Shown here one piece after another: positions 32,707-44,818 of a stretch of 64,000 nucleotides of DNA; position 1 is the stretch's first letter; the number at the start of each line of letters is the position of its first letter. The stretch is taken from NCBI RefSeq assembly GCF_040712315.1, contig NC_134018.1, forward strand, positions 48,981,335 through 49,045,334, in the 5' to 3' direction. The notes beneath the pieces are model-generated. The model had not been told where the DNA came from. It ran no database searches and worked only from the letters and a program-made list of their open reading frames with translations. The DNA is from Castanea sativa (Eukaryota; Streptophyta; Magnoliopsida; Fagales; Fagaceae). Position numbers and translations under genes: made by a program.

Positions 32707-33394
32707 TGCTATAAGGAATGATGGGCACTGGCACATTAGAGAATGATGAACGATCTAGGGATGGACAAGTTTTTTGATAGGGGTTGTCAACTTTTTATGA
32801 CCCTATAGATGACATGGGTATATCATATGGGGTGACGATTGTGTTGGGTCGGATTTGGCTTGAACCTGAGGTAACTTTACTTGTCTGACATTCAGAATCT
32901 ACCTCAATTCAGCTTTCAGGCATTTATACTTTTCACAAACTGGGTTCATTTTTTTGTGGTGTAAAAGTTTAGATGATCGATGTGTGGGCATACGTTGAAG
33001 ATTGAAGGTTTTGAGTTTGTGGAACTCTTTTTCTTGCCCATGTTGAAAAAAGCTAGAGTCCTAAGAGAAGAAATGTAGGACAAAGACTGGTAATGTTGTT
33101 ACCACTTTTGCAAAGAGTGTGGTAGAAAAGGAGGTTTGACTAAGAGTTTCGTATGAAAATTCAATGGGCCATATCATCTTCATATGTTCCATGCTCATGC
33201 ACATGGATACGCTAGCGCCCATGTTTCTGTTTTGACTTGGGAAACTTTTACAGCACCTTCGATTTATAGGTGTGTGTTAGCTTGTAATTCGGTAAGGGGC
33301 GGTGGCCTATCTACATTAGATACCAGACTTGTACGTATATAAAATAAAAAGTTACTATCAAATAATCAAAATGTGCTCTTTGTGTCTTTTAACT
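32707..33394. other. Intergenic DNA, no gene seen
   Basis: AT-rich stretch between the hAT-like element and the tandem repeat array; nothing recognised. Confidence 0.5.
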
Positions 33395-34110
33395 CAACCT
33401 TTTTTCCAAGGCAAATAATGTGTAATATATAGATTATATATAGTATAACTCTTTTATTTATCTTGCCAGCTGTCAAACACGAATTTCCAAAAAAATTACC
33501 CTTTTTTACAAGGCAAATGATGTGTGTTAATAAAATGGGTACTTAAATGTCTACTATATAGATTATAGTATGACCCTTTTATTTATCTCGATCGCCGAAC
33601 ATGAATTTTCAATTAATTTACCCTTTTTTAGAAGGCAAATGATGTGTGATAATAAAATGGATACTTTAATGTGTAATATATATAGATTATAGTATAGCCT
33701 TTTTATTTATCTCCGACTGTCAAACATGAATTTTCAATAACTTACTCTATTTTACAAGGAAAATTATGTATATTAATAAATGGATACTTTAATGTCCAAT
33801 ATATAGATTATAATATAACCCTTTTATTTATCTCAATTGTCAAACATGAAACTTCAATAAAATTACCATTTTTTAGAAGGCAAATGATGTGTGTTAATAA
33901 AATGGGCACTTTTATATGTAATATATAAATTATAGTATAACTCTTTTATTTATCTCAACCTTCAAATATGAATTTTCAATAACTTACCCTTTCTTACAAG
34001 GCAAATGGTGTGTGTTAATGAATGGATACTTTAATGTCTAATATATAGATTATAGTATAACCCTTTTATTTATTTCGGCTGTCAATCATGATTTTTTTCA
34101 TTTTTATGAA
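33395..34110. repeat. Tandem repeat array, about 122-bp unit, six copies
   Basis: The phrase CTTTTATTTATCTC recurs at about 33451, 33576, 33700, 33821, 33943 and 34063 (spacing 120-125 bp), each time with caaacatgaattttcaat, a poly-T run, aaggcaaatgatgtgtg and tagattatagtata. The copies are imperfect, so it is an old minisatellite-like array. No coding signal. Confidence 0.9.
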
Positions 34111-36830
34111 GTATATATTCATCCTGGATTTCTGATTATTGACTATTAATATATCTTTTGTTAGGAATTAAGAAAAGACAATCCATCAATTTGTGTCAAA
34201 GTCAGTTGAAATTATTCATTGGATCCGGTGCATTATATATTCCTGTCAAAACCTACACAAAATTATCAAAGTCAAACTTGCATTCCCTCTCTTTTCTTTC
34301 CAGTTTTTCATCCAAACAATAAAAGTAACAGTTTATAATTTTCACACTTAGTGTGGAGGCAGAAGTCTCACAGTGACAAATGACAATCCATGCATACATT
34401 TGAATCAAGGAGCACTGTAACAGATTGGTAACTAAAACTTGACAAACTCAGGATCATTATCATATACAGGTTCTACTATTCAGATATAAAATTACAGCAA
34501 TCCCCTGTAGATTAATTATAGGTTCGCTAAGGAATAGTATCTTGCATTGCATTTGTAGTTTTGTACACGTTGCCCATCTAACTTCCCAATAATTACTCAA
34601 TTACAAGAAGCAGTTTGAAACTTTGAATGGGTCAGACCAGCTTAACTTTCCTTTGTCATCTTCTTCGTGTGCTCATAATAAGTTGTGAGTCTTTGGTTAT
34701 AGCTAGAGCGATGACTTTATGCGTGTGTGACTTTAATGGTATATCAGTATAATGTATCTAAAAAGTTGAGATTGCAAAAACAGACAAAACTCACAAAAGA
34801 TTGGCTCTGACAAAGCAAAGGGTCCTTATACAGCAAGACATGCCAAGAAAGTTAATAAAACATTCATTGAAAGATTTAAAATTACAATCAATGATGAATT
34901 AATCTTTTAAATCTTAACTAACTAGTTTACATGTATTATATACTTAACTATTTGGTTCAGCAGTTTGAGATTACAGACTAAGATTTCTCTTAAGAAGGGA
35001 TATAATTAAAAAAGGCTTCTAGAAATCCCAATTCATGTGGAGTTTAATGGATTAAAAATATGTCTCTTCTTAGAGTTTGCACCAATCAGATGGAACACTT
35101 TGTTGTCGTGAATTATGAACAAAGTGTCAAGAGGGTGCAAGCTGGATTGCTTTACATTTAAGAAATCCTTTTGGGGTATAACAGTGCAAGACTTATCACT
35201 CCAAACGAAAACCCACACCAGAAAGAAATTAAATGTATGCTGAAAGGAAGGACACCTCTTCAATTATTAACTCAAAGAATAGTCATACAACTACAAAAAT
35301 TACATCCAAAAGTCAAAATGGAAGCACTGTTGTTTCTGCTCACTTGTTAAACCTAACACTAAGTTGCTTAGCGAAAGAAAAAAAAAAAAAAAAAAAGAGA
35401 GAAAGAACTAAAGTTTGGACAATGGCCCATGCATGCATTAATGCCTTATTATAGATCGACCAATCTAGTCTGCCAACTTTGAGATACAACTAATAGCTAG
35501 AAAATTAAGTTCCTTAAATTCTTTAATTAAAGAGATAGTAATTGAATTCCTTAAGAATATCTCTAGGCCAAAAAAAAGAAAAAAGTCAATCAAATCAGAT
35601 TAGTCCCAAATACATTATTTTATGTGGACTTTTTTGCATACTTAACCTGGGAAATTTGTACACTTCTACACTTTTTATTTAATTTGAGTACTCGACTTTT
35701 TACATTTTCTTAAGTACATAAATTTCAATTATGGTTCAAGTAATACACAACTCACACATTCTAAGGATTGCAACGGGAAGAATTAGGATTAGATCATGAG
35801 TGTCCCGCACATGATGGGAGCACGATGCGATGGGTTGAAGAAAATTTTCTTTTCCAATGAAATGAACACAACACTAACAAGAATAAAAAGAGTATTAAGA
35901 GATTAAATTACGTATATAAACACATGACACATTGGATGAGGTAAGGCAAGACATGAAAAACCTTATAACCTCACCCTTTGTTTCTTACTTATGAGGAAAA
36001 AGAAGATGCTAAAATTTAATCCAATAATCATATACAATTTCATCTTCTTCTGCTTCTTTTTTTTTTTTTTTTTAATGAGGAAACAATTTCATCTATTCGA
36101 AAGTACTTGTTTCATAAGTTTTATGCCAATAGTCTTTAGATCAAATGTTCTTTATTTATTTATTTTCTCTTTCTCTCTCTAATGGGAATCGGATTCAATA
36201 TCAAATCACCTTCTGCATTGAATATACACATAGTTACTATTAGTACATACAATGAGGACCAATTAACTGATATCTTTTTAGTATCTGACTAAATCACTAA
36301 TCAATAATAACTACTTATACGATGGTATTTCATTAGTTGATGTTAGTTGGAATATTAATATCATGATGCAGAAGTTATATGACTGTCATGCAACTACCTC
36401 CATCAAGATTTGTGAATAACATTTTCAATTGGTGATACCAATGAAAAAATAAAAATATCTTTAATGGTACTAGAGGCCAGGAATCTTAATGACTTATCAT
36501 TTTCATAAATTAATACTATTTATTGTTTTTTAATTTTTTTTATTGTATGTATATAAACCAAATTGAAACTAACTCCGTAAATACATAATACTATATAATA
36601 ATTAATCAAAATCACAATTTCACAATCGGAGGCTGTGGCATTAAGCTGCAGTCATAGCCCACAAGTTAGGCTTTCCCAGATGACCAAATTGAAATTAGCT
36701 TCTTATCAAAAAAATTTTTTTTTTTTTTGAAATTAGCTTACGCAATAGCAGATGAACATCCAACCTAATTTCATGTACCCCTTAACAAATGTAAAGCGTA
36801 AACAACAGCCTTTGACCCTTCTCTTAAATA
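34111..36830. other. Intergenic DNA, no supported gene
   Basis: AT-rich with an A tract at 35381-35396. Open frames such as 35033-35263 (-) and 35233-35454 (+) overlap each other and show no domain. Nothing else recognised. Confidence 0.5.
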
Positions 36831-36834
36831 CCCA

Positions 36835-37371
36835 CTAAGCCACGTGTCAATTAACTGACCAACCATATCTCACCACGTTTTTTTTTTTTTTTCCTCTCTC
36901 TCTCTCTCTCTCTCTGCTTCTCTCCAAGAAAATCTAGACGTATAGACAACTGATTAGGCGTTGTTGGTCACCTTTCTCTCACCTCCCTCTGTCAAAATAA
37001 AAAAACCACAAAAATATTTTTTAAAAAAACATATAAACCCCAATACATAGTTCATTCTCTCAATTTCAAACGCAGGTATTATAAGCTTGGGTTATAAGAA
37101 CACAGAACTCAAACCAAAAACACACCCCAAATCCAAAAAAGTGTTTTTGGTTCTTTCTTTTCCTGTAAGCATTAAGCAGAAATCCCCAAATCACATTTTT
37201 CACTTCTTGAACAAAAACAGCTTCTACAACGCATGTTTATAAAACCAGAACTCCACGCCAAACACGCCGCTAAACTCACCCATCTCTATCCGAAACTCTC
37301 CCTATCTATCTCTTAGTCACTCTTATTATTCACTCACACTACTACTACATATAAATACCAACAGACCCAGA
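36835..37371 (+). promoter_or_regulatory. Probable promoter and leader of the ABCG gene
   Basis: A G-box-type CCACGTGTC lies at 36840-36848, about 530 bp before the ATG; this is the core bound by bZIP/bHLH factors and part of ABA-responsive elements. A (TC)n run follows at 36892-36914. A TATA-like TTTATAAAA at 37236-37244 is about 130 bp before the ATG. The functional reading is inference from motifs alone. Confidence 0.4.
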
Positions 37372-39615
37372 ATGTCGTCTCGTATCGCAGCGGAGAATTT
37401 CTCGCCGGTGAGAGACACTTTTCCGATTTTCTCTCCTCAAATGGATCGCAGCGATTCCTCAATTGCCAACACCAGCGCGTCGCCCACACTCGCTCACTTC
37501 CTCAAGCAAGTCGGCGATGTTCAGAAAGAGGCCACCGGCGACGGCAACGAGACTCCGGTGCACCAGGTCCTCGATCTCAGCGACCCGAGCATCGAGTCTC
37601 GTCCGTTACCGTTCGTGCTCTCCTTCAGCAACTTGACTTACAGCGTCAAAGTCCGCCGGAAGATGAGCTTGCCGTCGCTGATCTCTCGCCGGAGAATGTC
37701 CGAGCCGGAAGTCGGGGACAGATTCTTCACTAGCACGAAGACGCTGCTCAACGACATTTCCGGCGAAGCTCGCGACGGCGAAATCCTCGCCGTGCTCGGC
37801 GCTAGCGGCTCGGGAAAATCGACTCTGATCGACGCTTTGGCGAACCGAATCGCTAAGGGAAGCTTGAAAGGAACCGTGACTCTGAACGGCGAGACTTTGG
37901 AGTCGAGGCTCTTGAAGGTGATTTCAGCTTACGTGATGCAAGACGATCTGCTATTCCCAATGCTAACCGTCGAAGAAACCCTAATGTTCGCAGCCGAGTT
38001 TCGCTTGCCTCGAACTCTCTCAAAATCCAAGAAGAAACTGCGAGTTCAGGCTTTGATCGACCAGCTAGGTCTCCGAAACGCCGCCAAGACCATCATCGGA
38101 GACGAAGGTCACCGCGGCGTTTCCGGAGGTGAGCGCCGCCGAGTTTCTATCGGTATCGATATAATTCACGATCCGATTCTCTTGTTCCTCGACGAGCCGA
38201 CCTCAGGGCTCGACTCCACTAGCGCGTACATGGTGGTGAGGGTTCTACAGAGAATCGCTCAGAGTGGAAGCATTGTGATCATGTCGGTTCACCAGCCGAG
38301 TTCCCGAATTCTCGGTTTGCTCGACCGGTTGCTTTTCCTATCTCGCGGACAAACCGTTTACAGTGGCTCTCCGATTAATCTGCCGCAATATTTCGCCGAT
38401 TTCGGGCACCCGATACCGGACAGTGAGAACCGGACTGAGTTCGCACTTGACCTAATTCGCGAGCTTGAAGGATCTCCTGGCGGGACTAGAAGCTTGGTGG
38501 AGTTCAACAAGACATGGCAGAACATGAAGAAGCACAACGTTGCAGGCAACTCCGAAGCTTCAGATCGACACGGTTTATCGATGAAAGAAGCAATCAGTGC
38601 AAGCATTTCACGAGGAAAATTAGTCTCAGGCGCCACAAACAACGATGTTAGTCCTTCTTCAATGGTGCCAAGGTTCGCGAACCCGTTATGGATCGAAATG
38701 GTGGTGCTGGCCAAGCGTTCGATGATGAACTCTCGTCGAATGCCGGAGCTTTTCGGTATCAGATTGGGCGCTGTGATGGTCACTGGTTTTATCTTAGCCA
38801 CCATGTTTTGGCACCTCGACGAATCGCCAAAAGGCGTTCAAGAGCGATTAGGGTTTTTCGCCTTCGCCATGTCAACCACATACTACACTTGTGCCGATGC
38901 ATTGCCAGTTTTTCTTCAAGAAAGGTACATTTTCATGAGGGAAACAGCTTACAACGCTTACAGAAGATCGTCCTACGTGCTTTCCCACTCATTTGTGTCA
39001 TTGCCATCGTTGATTTTCCTCGCCTTGGCGTTTTCCGCCACGACGTTTTGGGCAGTAGGCCTAGACGGAGGGCTTTCCGGGTTCTTGTTCTACTTTCTGA
39101 TCATTTTCGCCTCGTTCTGGGCCGGAAACTCTTTCGTCACCTTCCTATCAGGCGTTGTGCCGCACGTAATGCTCGGGTACACAATTGTGGTTGCGATCTT
39201 GGCCTATTTCCTACTCTTCAGTGGCTTTTTCATCAACCGTGATCGAATCCCGAGTTATTGGATTTGGTTCCATTATATTTCTCTGGTGAAATACCCCTAT
39301 GAAGGTGTTTTACAAAACGAATTCAGTAACCCCACGAGGTGTTTTGTTAAGGGAGTTCAGATTTTCGACAACACGCCTCTTGGGTCCGTCCCAAATGCCA
39401 TGAAATTGAAACTTTTGAGTAGCATGAGCAACACGCTAGGGATGGAACTCACGAGCTCAACGTGTTTGACAACGGGCACAGATATTTTGCAGCAACAAGG
39501 GATCACTGATTTGAGCAAATGGAATTGCTTGTGGGTCACTGTGGCTTGGGGATTCTTGTTCAGGATTTTGTTTTACTTTGCCTTGTTACTGGGAAGCAAG
39601 AACAAGAGGAGGTAA
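37372..39615 (+). CDS. ABCG half-size transporter, suberin/pollen-wall clade
   Basis: A 747-residue, intronless ABC transporter with the nucleotide-binding domain first and membrane domain second (ABCG/WBC layout). The NBD shows Walker [10 protein letters not shown] (143-151), signature VSGGERRR (from 250) and Walker B LLFLDEP (D274, E275), followed by the H-loop in SVHQPSS. The membrane half (about 470-745) has six hydrophobic segments, including [23 protein letters not shown] and the last [17 protein letters not shown]. The first 90 residues and the [20 protein letters not shown] stretch before the NBD resemble the group of Arabidopsis ABCG1, 2, 6, 16 and 20, plasma-membrane half transporters that export lipid precursors for root/seed suberin and pollen wall and work as dimers. 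All catalytic motifs are intact. Membership of this clade is confident; substrate and tissue are inferred. Codon use is GC-richer than the surroundings, as in many intronless plant genes. Confidence 0.93.
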   Translation: MSSRIAAENFSPVRDTFPIFSPQMDRSDSSIANTSASPTLAHFLKQVGDVQKEATGDGNETPVHQVLDLSDPSIESRPLPFVLSFSNLTYSVKVRRKMSLPSLISRRRMSEPEVGDRFFTSTKTLLNDISGEARDGEILAVLGASGSGKSTLIDALANRIAKGSLKGTVTLNGETLESRLLKVISAYVMQDDLLFPMLTVEETLMFAAEFRLPRTLSKSKKKLRVQALIDQLGLRNAAKTIIGDEGHRGVSGGERRRVSIGIDIIHDPILLFLDEPTSGLDSTSAYMVVRVLQRIAQSGSIVIMSVHQPSSRILGLLDRLLFLSRGQTVYSGSPINLPQYFADFGHPIPDSENRTEFALDLIRELEGSPGGTRSLVEFNKTWQNMKKHNVAGNSEASDRHGLSMKEAISASISRGKLVSGATNNDVSPSSMVPRFANPLWIEMVVLAKRSMMNSRRMPELFGIRLGAVMVTGFILATMFWHLDESPKGVQERLGFFAFAMSTTYYTCADALPVFLQERYIFMRETAYNAYRRSSYVLSHSFVSLPSLIFLALAFSATTFWAVGLDGGLSGFLFYFLIIFASFWAGNSFVTFLSGVVPHVMLGYTIVVAILAYFLLFSGFFINRDRIPSYWIWFHYISLVKYPYEGVLQNEFSNPTRCFVKGVQIFDNTPLGSVPNAMKLKLLSSMSNTLGMELTSSTCLTTGTDILQQQGITDLSKWNCLWVTVAWGFLFRILFYFALLLGSKNKRR

Positions 39616-42600
39616 AATGAACTCCTAAGGCCTTGTTTGGCTTGACGGGTTGTTTTTAATTTTCATGCTTTTCTTGTTTGTTGTTATTTTGAATATGATT
39701 TGGGGATTAGACCGTTGGTACATAGTGGTGAGCTTTGGGCCTTGGGTGTACGTATAAAACTGTTTCATAGCGAGTAATGTTGTTTTTACTTTTACTCTCA
39801 CAAATATAAACCTATTTTGTATTCAGTGAACATTCAGTTTGGATTCGTTTCTTTATTATTTTATTACTTTTCTATGCATGGCAGATTGACTTTTTGGAAC
39901 TAGATATAGGATAGGGATATAGTAAGATGGTGTTAGGAGGTCAGAAAACCTAACATTTTTTTTGTTCGGGGTTTGGTGGATTAGCATGTAGAATGATAAT
40001 GACATGCATTTTGAGCTTCCTGGAGAGGGCACTTGGGATGAATTATGAGAATGAGATGGTTATACCGACTTAACGCATTGCGCAAAGATTCAGCCAAAAA
40101 AAAAAAAAAAAAAGCATCGCCAAAGAATAATTGTAAGTGGTTTTCTATTATCTTAATTCAAAAGAAAGAGAGAAAGAAAGAAAGAATAATATGTGGTTCC
40201 TAACTTCCTATACATACCATTAATAATTTACATTGAAAACTAAAGAATTCAGAAATCACTCAATTCAAGTCTGAATGCAAATTTAAGCTGTTTAAGCTTT
40301 TTTTCTTCTTCTTTATGGTGGTGGTAATCAAGGGATTTCAACATAATTTTTCAATAGGGGAGGGGAGAAACTAGACAATATCATGAAACTACGAGCTATT
40401 TGGTATTATGCATGGAATACGATTCTATCTTATGCAAAATTAGAAGAACTTTTTGGGGATAGTAGGTTTCATGTAAATTCTTTTTGAAAAGTGCTATATC
40501 CACAATATTTTTATAATAAATCATAGGTGATTAGTTAGTATTAGTTATAATTTGAATCTATCACTAAAATTATTTTTTTGCCCCACCAATAACAACTTGT
40601 ATCAAAGTACCATATATAATTTGTTGTAAAAATATTGTAAAATATTAGAATAAGTTTTGTCTAAAGATAACATATCAATCAAAAGATAACATATGTTGTG
40701 TCTTGCTATGTGCCTCGTAGATGACTTACTTGCTCATATGCATTGCAAATGACAATAACAAATATCACTTTCCTATTGGTCAATGGAGTTTATAGCTCCA
40801 AACAAATTTGAAGCCAAGATTTGTCTTCTTCTTCTTCTCTATTTTTTTTTTTTAATGTTTTCAAATTCATTTAATTTTCATATAGAATGTATGTTATTTA
40901 AAACCAGTGCTTATATCGGAATTTATTTAATTCTATTGTTTGCCTTGGTTTCCGTCATGAATTCCAATTCCTTCGCATCTTGCTTTGTAGTTTGTTCTTT
41001 CCACCTTCCTTTTTAATTTTTATTTTATTTTATTATTTATGATTACAAGCAATATTTATGAAATTCGGAGACTATGACAAAGTCGGTATGCACTATGCAG
41101 TACGTATTTATCCAAAATCTATAGTCTAGCTATATGCTAGCTAACTAGTCATGACTACTCGTACATAATAACTATGGTCACCCAAAGTCCCAATCAACAA
41201 AATGTTGCTACCTGTCACTTGTTAGTCCTCTAATAAAGGAGGCCGAGTAGCGTAAGTGAAGAGAATTCTAATCTACAACAATTCTATTCTCACTGTAGTT
41301 AAAATTAAAAGTAGGTAGCCCACCTAGTTATTAAATGTTTTACAACAGGACACATAATATTGGTGGGAGGAAAACAGTCCCATAAATTGAATTGAATACA
41401 TTTTATTTACGGTTGCCTTTTCTTCCACTAAATCCTCCCGCAAGTTTTGCCTAGGGTTGCTGATGGGCACAGGTGCTGTTGTTCAACAATAATGGCAACC
41501 ATTCAATAATACTAGTATACAATTTTCGCAATACCCACCAGAAGAGAACAATGGCTGTATAAACTTATAAAGGATGGCACTATAATACCAAACCTGATGA
41601 ATTATAGCATGAAATGGTACAGTGCATTAAAACTAGACATTGCTGGCAAAATAGGGTAGCTCATTTTGTCTAACATTTGGTTCAGCTGGTAGGTTGAGGC
41701 TTCAGTGGAATCAATGAACGAAATAGCTAATATGAATCACCAAGAAGGACAAAATTTTTTTTTTTTACAGGGAATGGTTGCCAGTTGTTGTGGCTTTTTC
41801 ACGTTGTTGTTGTTGTTTTTTTTTTTTTTCTTCGAATTGAACTCGTTTAGATCACATTTCAGTTCAGGGAAGTTCTATAACCATATTTAACTTAAATATA
41901 TGGTCACGACTAAATCATTTAAAATTCATGGCTAAAATTTCATCAAGTTGGAGGGAAAATATTATAGAATGACAAAAAATTTTATCAAAATAGTGTGAAG
42001 AGAAATCTTTCAAATCACTTTAAAATGATGACACGTGTTCTTTCAACTTGATCCAACTAAATCCCACACCACCTATGGTTAAATTGGGTTTTATTTTTAA
42101 AAATAAAAAATAAAAAATAGAAATCAAACCATATATGTATGGAGTGGGATTCTAGTTGGACCAAGTTGGAGATAAATTTTGTCCATTTCGGAATGATTTG
42201 TAAGTTAAAAAATTATAATAACCTGTTTGATATGTTTATATTGATCAATTATCATGGTTTTGTTATAATTTTTATTTATTTTGTTTATACGATCGTAGAT
42301 CTCATGCTTCAAAATCAAGAGTCCTTAAATAAGCCTTTTGTTCTGTCATCCTTCTAACATTTTGTATGGCTATAAATATATAAATCAAGATATTTATAAA
42401 TAATTTGAATTTGTTTTTAAGAAAATAAAAACTTGTTAATATAAGGTTCAATTTGAGTATATAAGATACTCTATGTTTATATGTTTACCTGTATAAAAAA
42501 TATATATATATATTTATAAAAACTTAGGATAGCATTGTGTAATTAAGTTTGTAAATAATCTCATAAGGATGCAAATTATTATTTTTAATTTATTGATAAT

Positions 42601-42749
42601 ATAAATAGTCCATTTTATAGTAAAGAATATGTATATTTTTTAAATACAAGATTAGTGAATCTATTTTTTATAAGTTCATAATCAAAAACCAATTTATCTA
42701 AGTAAATCAAATAATATAATTACAATTTTAATTTAATTATTAATTAGTA
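39616..42749. other. 3' flank of ABCG and intergenic DNA
   Basis: No supported gene. A poly-A run sits at 40097-40112. At about 40490-40650 the pattern ccacaatatttttataat ... gtaaaaatattgtaaaat resembles the small MITE defined at 44401-44587. Short frames at 40783, 41705 and 42139 are low in complexity. Confidence 0.5.
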
Positions 42750-42754
42750 GTAGT

Positions 42755-43434
42755 TGTAAGGGTGGGTTTTGGATCCTAGGCCCAAAAAGTAATAGGACTA
42801 GGGCTCAAAGAGCTCAGCACAATGAATTTTTCGAGAGTGGACTTATAGGCTGGGCTTCAATGGAATGACCAACACGTACAGTGAATTAAGGATAGTAGGA
42901 AAGTAAAGAAAATTAAGCTGTATGCGAAGAAAATCACACCTCGGCCAAAATCCGAGAAGAGTAGTTCTTAAATATATTTCTTTTAAACTGGGATACAATT
43001 TCAGTTCTAGCTGCTATAGTGTCTTCTCTATAAATTTTTCGACCCCCTTCCTCTAGAGGGTCTCTTCCATTATATAGCTCCCTTTAGATGATCTTGGCTC
43101 TCCAGTTGTTAGTCGACCAGGCTACCACTTGAGTGTTTATCCCATCAGACACCTTCCTAAACCTCTTATGAGTTGCGGCAATCAATGCAACACTGTTTAG
43201 AGGTCTTCTCCACATAAATGCGATTAGGAGGTTTGGTGGGAAGTATTAAATGTGGTGGCAGCTACGCCAGCCATTTCCCCGAAACTCCTTCTTTTCAGTA
43301 TGACCTCCTTTAGTAATGTGTCCCTGAAGTATTCTTACCGTCCGAGGACGTGATCTCCTCGAAACTGCAGTGGCCTCCTCGGTCTCAGGTATAACATGTG
43401 GTAATGTAGCCTTATCAAATTTCTATTCCCCACA
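42755..43434 (-). mobile_element. Solo LTR, 680 bp
   Basis: Ends TGTAAGGGTGG and CCCCACA on the + strand (TG...CA), flanked by exact duplications GTAGT at 42750-42754 and 43435-43439. No primer site or internal part is attached. It is related to the decayed LTR at 6589-7175. The strand is a guess from comparison with 7291-8087, whose + strand also starts TGTGGGG. Confidence 0.75.
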
Positions 43435-43439
43435 GTAGT

Positions 43440-44270
43440 ATAGATTTGTGAAGTTCTAAAAAAAATTAGTTACCATGTTTAAGTAAAATTTATTTATATT
43501 AAGTTGCCATAGGATCTAAATTAGTAGAGGCGTCCCTTATAATGAATATAGACCCAAAAAATAGTTGCATAAATGTATTTATTATCACTGAAAGCAATAG
43601 TTACCCCCAACTGATTCATCAATGTCTCTCATGATGATGACTCATCCGTTAATTCCATATGGTGTAAAGAAAAATGTTAAGGATAATGATGAAGATAATA
43701 TTTTTCAGCTAAGTGATACCGATAGATACCTTTTGTTTTTTTCTAATACCTTATCAATCAAATAATATTAATGTTTTCTAAAAAAAAATATTAATGAATA
43801 ACGAGTAGAAAAAGCATTGGCTGATTCTTTTGCCTACAATTTGGCAACTTGGACTGATAGTTCCTTCCACTCCAATTTTCTCTATTTTTCTCTATATCTT
43901 ATTTAAGATGGATTGGTCCCTTCTTAGACTTTGATCTCTCTTGTTCATTAACATTATTGTTTATTTATTCAGCAAAAAGGAGAATCATGAAAACGAAGAA
44001 GCTCCTTGTTTTAGACTTTTAGGTTTAAATTATCGTTAATATTGTTAACTCCCCCACTTTCTTCTCTTTTGGGGCAATTTCTTTTTTTCAAATTTGGCCA
44101 ACAAAATTAAACCCATGAATTCATGTGCACTTAACTTCTGTGGAAATCCTAATTTCTTCCCAATTGAAGTTAAGCCTTTCCTGTAGGACAAATGATCATA
44201 AGTAAATGAGTAAAAGCAAAAGACACTAATTATAGGGAAAGATTTTCCTGCATTTGCAGCAATTGCTATG
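43440..44270. other. Intergenic DNA, no gene seen
   Basis: AT-rich sequence; nothing recognised. Confidence 0.5.
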
Positions 44271-44274
44271 CAGT

Positions 44275-44818
44275 AAAACCTTTTCCCTAATTATAACTAT
44301 TTAAAAGTTTTTAATAGTGTAATAACACCAAAATTAATTAATGAGATCCAATCATGGCCAAAATGTAAGGCAAACTCAAACCTCAGAGTATTTCATTTTA
44401 GAGTAATTAATGTTACAATTACAAACTATTTTACAATATTTTTACAAATTTATTGATGTGACCAACCTTTTATTGGTTTTAATCTAAGCCCACAATTAAT
44501 ATCACTTTTTCATTTATCAATAATCACTCACCACATCAACAATTTGTAAAAAAATTTGTAAAATAGTTTGTATCTTTAATATTATTCTTCATTTTATCAA
44601 AAGAGCAACCTCTATTATAGAAGTTTAAATCTTCTGTCTGGTGCTTCATTCCATGTTTATAACACTTTTGCCTAATTATAACTATTTAAATTTTTAGAGT
44701 GTAATTAATAACACCAAAATAAATTAATGGAATCCAACCATGGTCAAAATATAAAGCAAACTCAAACTTCAGAGTGTTTCATTTCGTCAAAAGACCAACC
44801 CTCTATTATAGGGCGTGT
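44275..44818. repeat. Short tandem duplication, one copy split by a MITE
   Basis: The segment 44275-44400 (cctaattataactatttaaa ... cagagtatttcatttt) continues after the MITE at 44597-44620 (tcaaaagagcaacctctatt). It is repeated without interruption at about 44665-44818 (cagagtgtttcatttcgtcaaaagaccaacc). The second copy therefore shows the empty insertion site. Confidence 0.85.
44401..44587. mobile_element. Mutator-type MITE, 187 bp
   Basis: Inverted ends of about 45 bp share tacaaactattttacaa with its complement ttgtaaaatagtttgta. An exact 9-bp duplication TTCATTTTA flanks it at 44392-44400 and 44588-44596. The nearby duplicate segment lacks it, which proves insertion. There is no coding capacity. 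Confidence 0.85.

Noticed and set aside
38688..39242. 184-residue + frame inside the ABCG gene
   Set aside because: Out-of-frame shadow of the transporter's membrane domain; no independent features.
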